A stretch of 64,000 bases of DNA, taken from IMG/VR virus record IMGVR_UViG_3300035670_000010, positions 124,001 to 188,000 of that record. One strand, given 5' to 3'. The notes under the pieces were generated by a model, which was not told the origin of the DNA, searched no databases, and was given only the letters and a program-made list of their open reading frames with translations. This document shows, one piece after another, positions 61,444-64,000 of the stretch. Within the stretch, counting starts at the first letter, position 1, and the number at the start of each line of letters is the position of its first letter. A program made the position numbers and the translations under genes. This DNA comes from a virus.

Positions 61444-62265
61444 TTATTTATTTGTTAAAATTTCATTATCATTTTTAATATCATCATATGAAGTTATTTT
61501 AAAACTTAAATAAGGGGTGGGGTTATGCAAATCCACAAACTGATAATCATCCTTATCAATCTCATAAATTCCATAACCATGATTTGATATACTCTCCCCA
61601 AAGTTCTGTTGAATCAGGTCGCCAATCATGACCGCTGACTTATTTCCTGGTATATCAAAAATGGCTCTCTTGTGTATATCACCACAGAAAACAATATCAC
61701 AACCAGCAAAAATATTTGAATCAAATCCATCCTCTATGGTATGTCCAACATCTGTCTTCAAGCCCTTAATTGCCCCGTGGAATAAACCTATATTGATTGA
61801 CCCCTCACTCTTCTTTGGGATGTCTGGGGGGATGTTATGTTGCATTAGCGAATAAACACACCAATTTACATTCTCATCAACATACACCCCCCGTTCCTTT
61901 AAGTAACTAATTTTTGGATTTTTTATTGAATCTACAATAGGTGTAATAGCATCTAATCTATCCATATTTGTTTCCAAGAAATCATGATTGCCAATTATAA
62001 CAATGGTCTTACTAATCTTTGCGCATTCCTCAAGAACCCAAGCAATAAATTCCACAAGTTCAGGTGTCATCTGGTTCTTGCTATGCACCAAATCTCCTGT
62101 GAAAACAATTCTATCTGGTTTTAGTTCAACCCACTGTGCAAATGCTTCAGATAATATTTCCCTAAACAAATCATGATCCTTATATAATCGTATATGCAAA
62201 TCAGAGAAATGAACAATTTTATTTATCATATTATTTTTTTTATAAGTATAGATAAATAAAATCAT
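61444..62265 (-). CDS. Mre11/SbcD-like nuclease (T4 gp47-like)
   Basis: 273 aa from 62265, though MINKIVHFSDLHIRLYKDHD (12 codons in) is the probable start. Motifs 'HFSDLHIR' (D-x-H), 'RIVFTGDLVHSK' (GD), 'TIVIIGNHDFLETN' (GNHD), 'NIGLFHGAIKG' (H) and 'IVFCGDIHKRAIF' (G-D/H-x-H). Phosphodiesterase partner of the Rad50-like gene in DNA end processing and replication-linked recombination. Confidence 0.9.
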   Translation of the reverse strand: MILFIYTYKKNNMINKIVHFSDLHIRLYKDHDLFREILSEAFAQWVELKPDRIVFTGDLVHSKNQMTPELVEFIAWVLEECAKISKTIVIIGNHDFLETNMDRLDAITPIVDSIKNPKISYLKERGVYVDENVNWCVYSLMQHNIPPDIPKKSEGSINIGLFHGAIKGLKTDVGHTIEDGFDSNIFAGCDIVFCGDIHKRAIFDIPGNKSAVMIGDLIQQNFGESISNHGYGIYEIDKDDYQFVDLHNPTPYLSFKITSYDDIKNDNEILTNK

Positions 62266-62277
62266 TCTATCAATATG

Positions 62278-63078
62278 TTACCACACTTTAATTCTGCTAA
62301 AATACCCAAATAAAGGATCATTATCTGATTTTTTGAATGTTGCAGTAGCAGTAATTTCCTCACCAAGTCCAATAAGACTACCTACATTGCCATAGGCCTT
62401 CCATTTACCTTCAATATTCTCAATCAATAATTTATATTTAACTGAATGATTATAAGAATCAACAATACCTTTGCAGGAAAGAACTCTAAATACACCCTTA
62501 AATCTCCCTACAACAACCTCATTTGCAACTAATTCTAATTGTCTTCTTCTTTCTGCTAACACTTTGACAAATTCTATCTGTTTTTCTGAAATTTTACCTG
62601 AACTATAGAACTTACTTGCAATCTCTCTAATTTTATTATCATTAACAGATAATGTCTCCTCCAAATTTTCATTAGCAGCCAATATATTGGCTATTTGAAT
62701 TTGCTTCAACCTTCTCTTACGTTGAATCATTGTTTGTTTGGTAATACCTTGAACATCAAATGTATATTTCATAATGTTGTTGGTACAGTCAAACCCAACA
62801 TAAATCAAATCTGATGTTTCTTTATCCAAGAAGAATGAACCCCTCTTTATGCTGTGATTACAGCAAGAACATTTATTACCCTCTGGATTAAAATTACCCA
62901 TCCACTCTTTTGGATTATCCACACCAATCTTGTCAAAATCAACCTCAAACTCTGTTTCAGTAACATAACCATCTACAGCATCTGGCACTCTAAATGAAGT
63001 GTAATACCCCACATAAGTGAAGTTTTCAGGCTTAATTCCTTGTCCTACATATTTGAATTGATTGGTGGTGGTTGTCAT
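62278..63078 (-). CDS. Cys-rich phage protein
   Basis: 266 aa. Zinc site 'CSCCNHSIKRGSFFLDKETS' with 'VGFDCTNNI' (C-x-C-C...C). A helical middle ('RRLKQIQIANILAANENLEE') and a beta-rich C-terminus 'YKLLIENIEGKWKAYGNVGS' ending 'FKKSDNDPLFGYFSRI'. Similar proteins occur in large phages and may bind DNA. Function unknown. Confidence 0.75.
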   Translation of the reverse strand: MTTTTNQFKYVGQGIKPENFTYVGYYTSFRVPDAVDGYVTETEFEVDFDKIGVDNPKEWMGNFNPEGNKCSCCNHSIKRGSFFLDKETSDLIYVGFDCTNNIMKYTFDVQGITKQTMIQRKRRLKQIQIANILAANENLEETLSVNDNKIREIASKFYSSGKISEKQIEFVKVLAERRRQLELVANEVVVGRFKGVFRVLSCKGIVDSYNHSVKYKLLIENIEGKWKAYGNVGSLIGLGEEITATATFKKSDNDPLFGYFSRIKVW

Positions 63079-63101
63079 GTTGTTTTGTTTTTATTGGATT
63101 G

Positions 63102-63109
63102 CAAATATA
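63102..63109 (-). promoter_or_regulatory. -7 box (TATATTTG)
   Basis: TATATTTG 23 nt before the ATG at 63078. Confidence 0.6.
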
Positions 63110-63154
63110 AGAACTATATTGTAATAAAACAAACTTCTGTGAAAATATTTCTAA

Positions 63155-63997
63155 CTATATTTCCAAATCAAAAACAATATCACTAAATTCTTTTGGCACA
63201 CGGTATTCAACAAACCCCCCATCTTTCTTCAAGTGACAAACAATGCAACCATATAACTTAATTGCCCCATATTTTGATTGTGAGAGCATTTTAAGTAATA
63301 ACCTACCATAGAGTGGCAACTGGATATAATAATGCTCCAAGGCTGTGCTATTGTAGTTTTCAAAGGGTTTAAACATCTTCTCCGTGAAGTCATTTGTTTG
63401 AAAACTTTTATCCTTATTTGTTTTCCAGTCTGTGATAATAATACCAAAATCAGATTTATCTTTATTGGGTATTAACCACACCTTATCTGGTTGGCCAACA
63501 TACCCAAGTTCAGGGTCTCCAAGAACCATTTCTGTATCAAGAAGAACTGCACCTCTTTCCTTCATAAGATTTAAATACTGAACACCTGATTGAATCATTC
63601 TCTCTGATACAATCTTTTGTGACATATCACATTCAAAAATTGGTTCTCTAACATCCTTGTAATCACCATAAGATTCAATTAACTTCTTTTCCAAGAAATA
63701 ATGAACTCTTGAACCCAAGTTTGCTGCATAGTTTGCAGAATCACTCCATTCCTTTAAAAAAGCATTTGCCTTCTTTTCATCCCCCTTTGCTTTTCTATAT
63801 GCAATCTCCTCACCTGGAAATTCCTTATAATATTTTTTAATTATTTTTGAAACAGATGGATAATCACTTCTCCCATTCATGTGGTATATATGATCCTCCT
63901 CAATAAAACTTAAATTTAATTCTTTCTGTCTTTCACTAATGATATTCCTAATATCTTTTGCAATTTCTTCCAAATTCATTTTACTTGATTTTAACAT
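63155..63997 (-). CDS. RecB/Cas4-like PD-(D/E)XK nuclease
   Basis: 280 aa; start near the right edge (MNLEEIAKDIRNIISERQKE is the likely true N-terminus). 'YPSVSKIIKKYYKEF', 'NLGSRVHYFLEKKLIESYGD' (motif with H), 'DPELGYVGQPDKVWLI' (Asp) and 'GIIITDWKTNK' (D-W-K-T, the (D/E)-x-K) form the RecB-like exonuclease core. Probably degrades or processes double-stranded DNA during recombination or packaging. Confidence 0.85.
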   Translation of the reverse strand: MLKSSKMNLEEIAKDIRNIISERQKELNLSFIEEDHIYHMNGRSDYPSVSKIIKKYYKEFPGEEIAYRKAKGDEKKANAFLKEWSDSANYAANLGSRVHYFLEKKLIESYGDYKDVREPIFECDMSQKIVSERMIQSGVQYLNLMKERGAVLLDTEMVLGDPELGYVGQPDKVWLIPNKDKSDFGIIITDWKTNKDKSFQTNDFTEKMFKPFENYNSTALEHYYIQLPLYGRLLLKMLSQSKYGAIKLYGCIVCHLKKDGGFVEYRVPKEFSDIVFDLEI

Positions 63998-64000
63998 AAT

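Overview
This 64 kb window is AT-rich, almost entirely coding, and reads as part of the genome of a large tailed bacteriophage, probably a T4-like or 'jumbo' myovirus infecting a Bacteroidota host. The phage evidence is a Rad50/Mre11-type gp46/gp47 pair, a phage sigma-70 factor, an amidase beside two membrane/coiled-coil proteins, RNA ligase plus an RNA-kinase-like protein, two DNA methyltransferases, homing endonucleases, phage tRNAs, and well over 100 short tightly packed genes, mostly on the minus strand. The host evidence is the promoter box TAnnTTTG (Bacteroidota-type), A-rich start regions instead of Shine-Dalgarno sites, and proteins with Bacteroidota relatives (Hc1-like histone, DUF6576 tail, YgjV-like protein). 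No rRNA, capsid, tail or polymerase gene is inside the window.

Layout. 1-2.8 kb: small accessory proteins, three of them one paralogous family. 2.8-6.3 kb: a tandem array of 16 tiny, highly diverged paralogous genes ('MKN array', 50-74 aa each) joined by stop/start overlaps, with an HNH gene inserted. 6.3-9.7 kb: assorted phage proteins, two with an N-terminal LNE-type tag. 9.7-13.3 kb: C5-cytosine and N6-adenine methyltransferases around a tRNA cluster (Lys, Gln, Cys, His, Arg, Tyr, Thr) that also holds structured non-coding stretches and tRNA-like repeats. 13.3-16.9 kb: kinase and small genes. 16.9-19.4 kb: a second RNA region with one Leu tRNA, one structured RNA, and a family of tRNA(Leu)-like elements whose ends are conserved but whose cores are hypervariable and expanded. 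20-26 kb: accessory enzymes (ART-like, cyclic-phosphate-processing-like, LpxH-like phosphoesterase, HldE-like kinase). 26.7-32.6 and 36.6-38.1 kb: thirteen paralogous leucine-rich-repeat proteins, separated by an RNA ligase and a short plus-strand operon. 38.1-46.6 kb: Ntn hydrolase, Nudix, phosphoesterase, DUF192, a DHH phosphoesterase interrupted at its active site by an in-frame TGA, and a homing endonuclease. 46.6-64 kb: a more conserved block: DUF932, DnaJ, histone-like protein, EF-hand protein, HD hydrolase, lysis-type genes, sigma factor, gp46/gp47 and a RecB-like nuclease.

How it may work together (inference). Two upstream motifs recur: TAnnTTTG about 13-36 nt before many genes, and TATTTAT-n-TAA only 4-18 nt before others. 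The second class precedes several genes whose proteins start with a short amphipathic segment ending LNE or FLE, resembling T4 capsid-targeting sequences cut by the prohead protease. This suggests a late regulon of packaged, possibly injected, proteins including a zinc metalloprotease, an ADP-ribosyltransferase-like protein and the LRR proteins. The kinase, RNA ligase and cyclic-phosphate-processing protein could form an RNA repair set acting on the phage's unusual tRNA-like RNAs.

The most striking single site is the DHH gene: deleting nine nucleotides that include the TGA restores a perfect DHH motif. The take-off and landing codons are both Leu, a 15-bp stem lies immediately upstream, and a homing endonuclease gene is next door. 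This closely parallels the T4 gene 60 bypass/mobA cassette.
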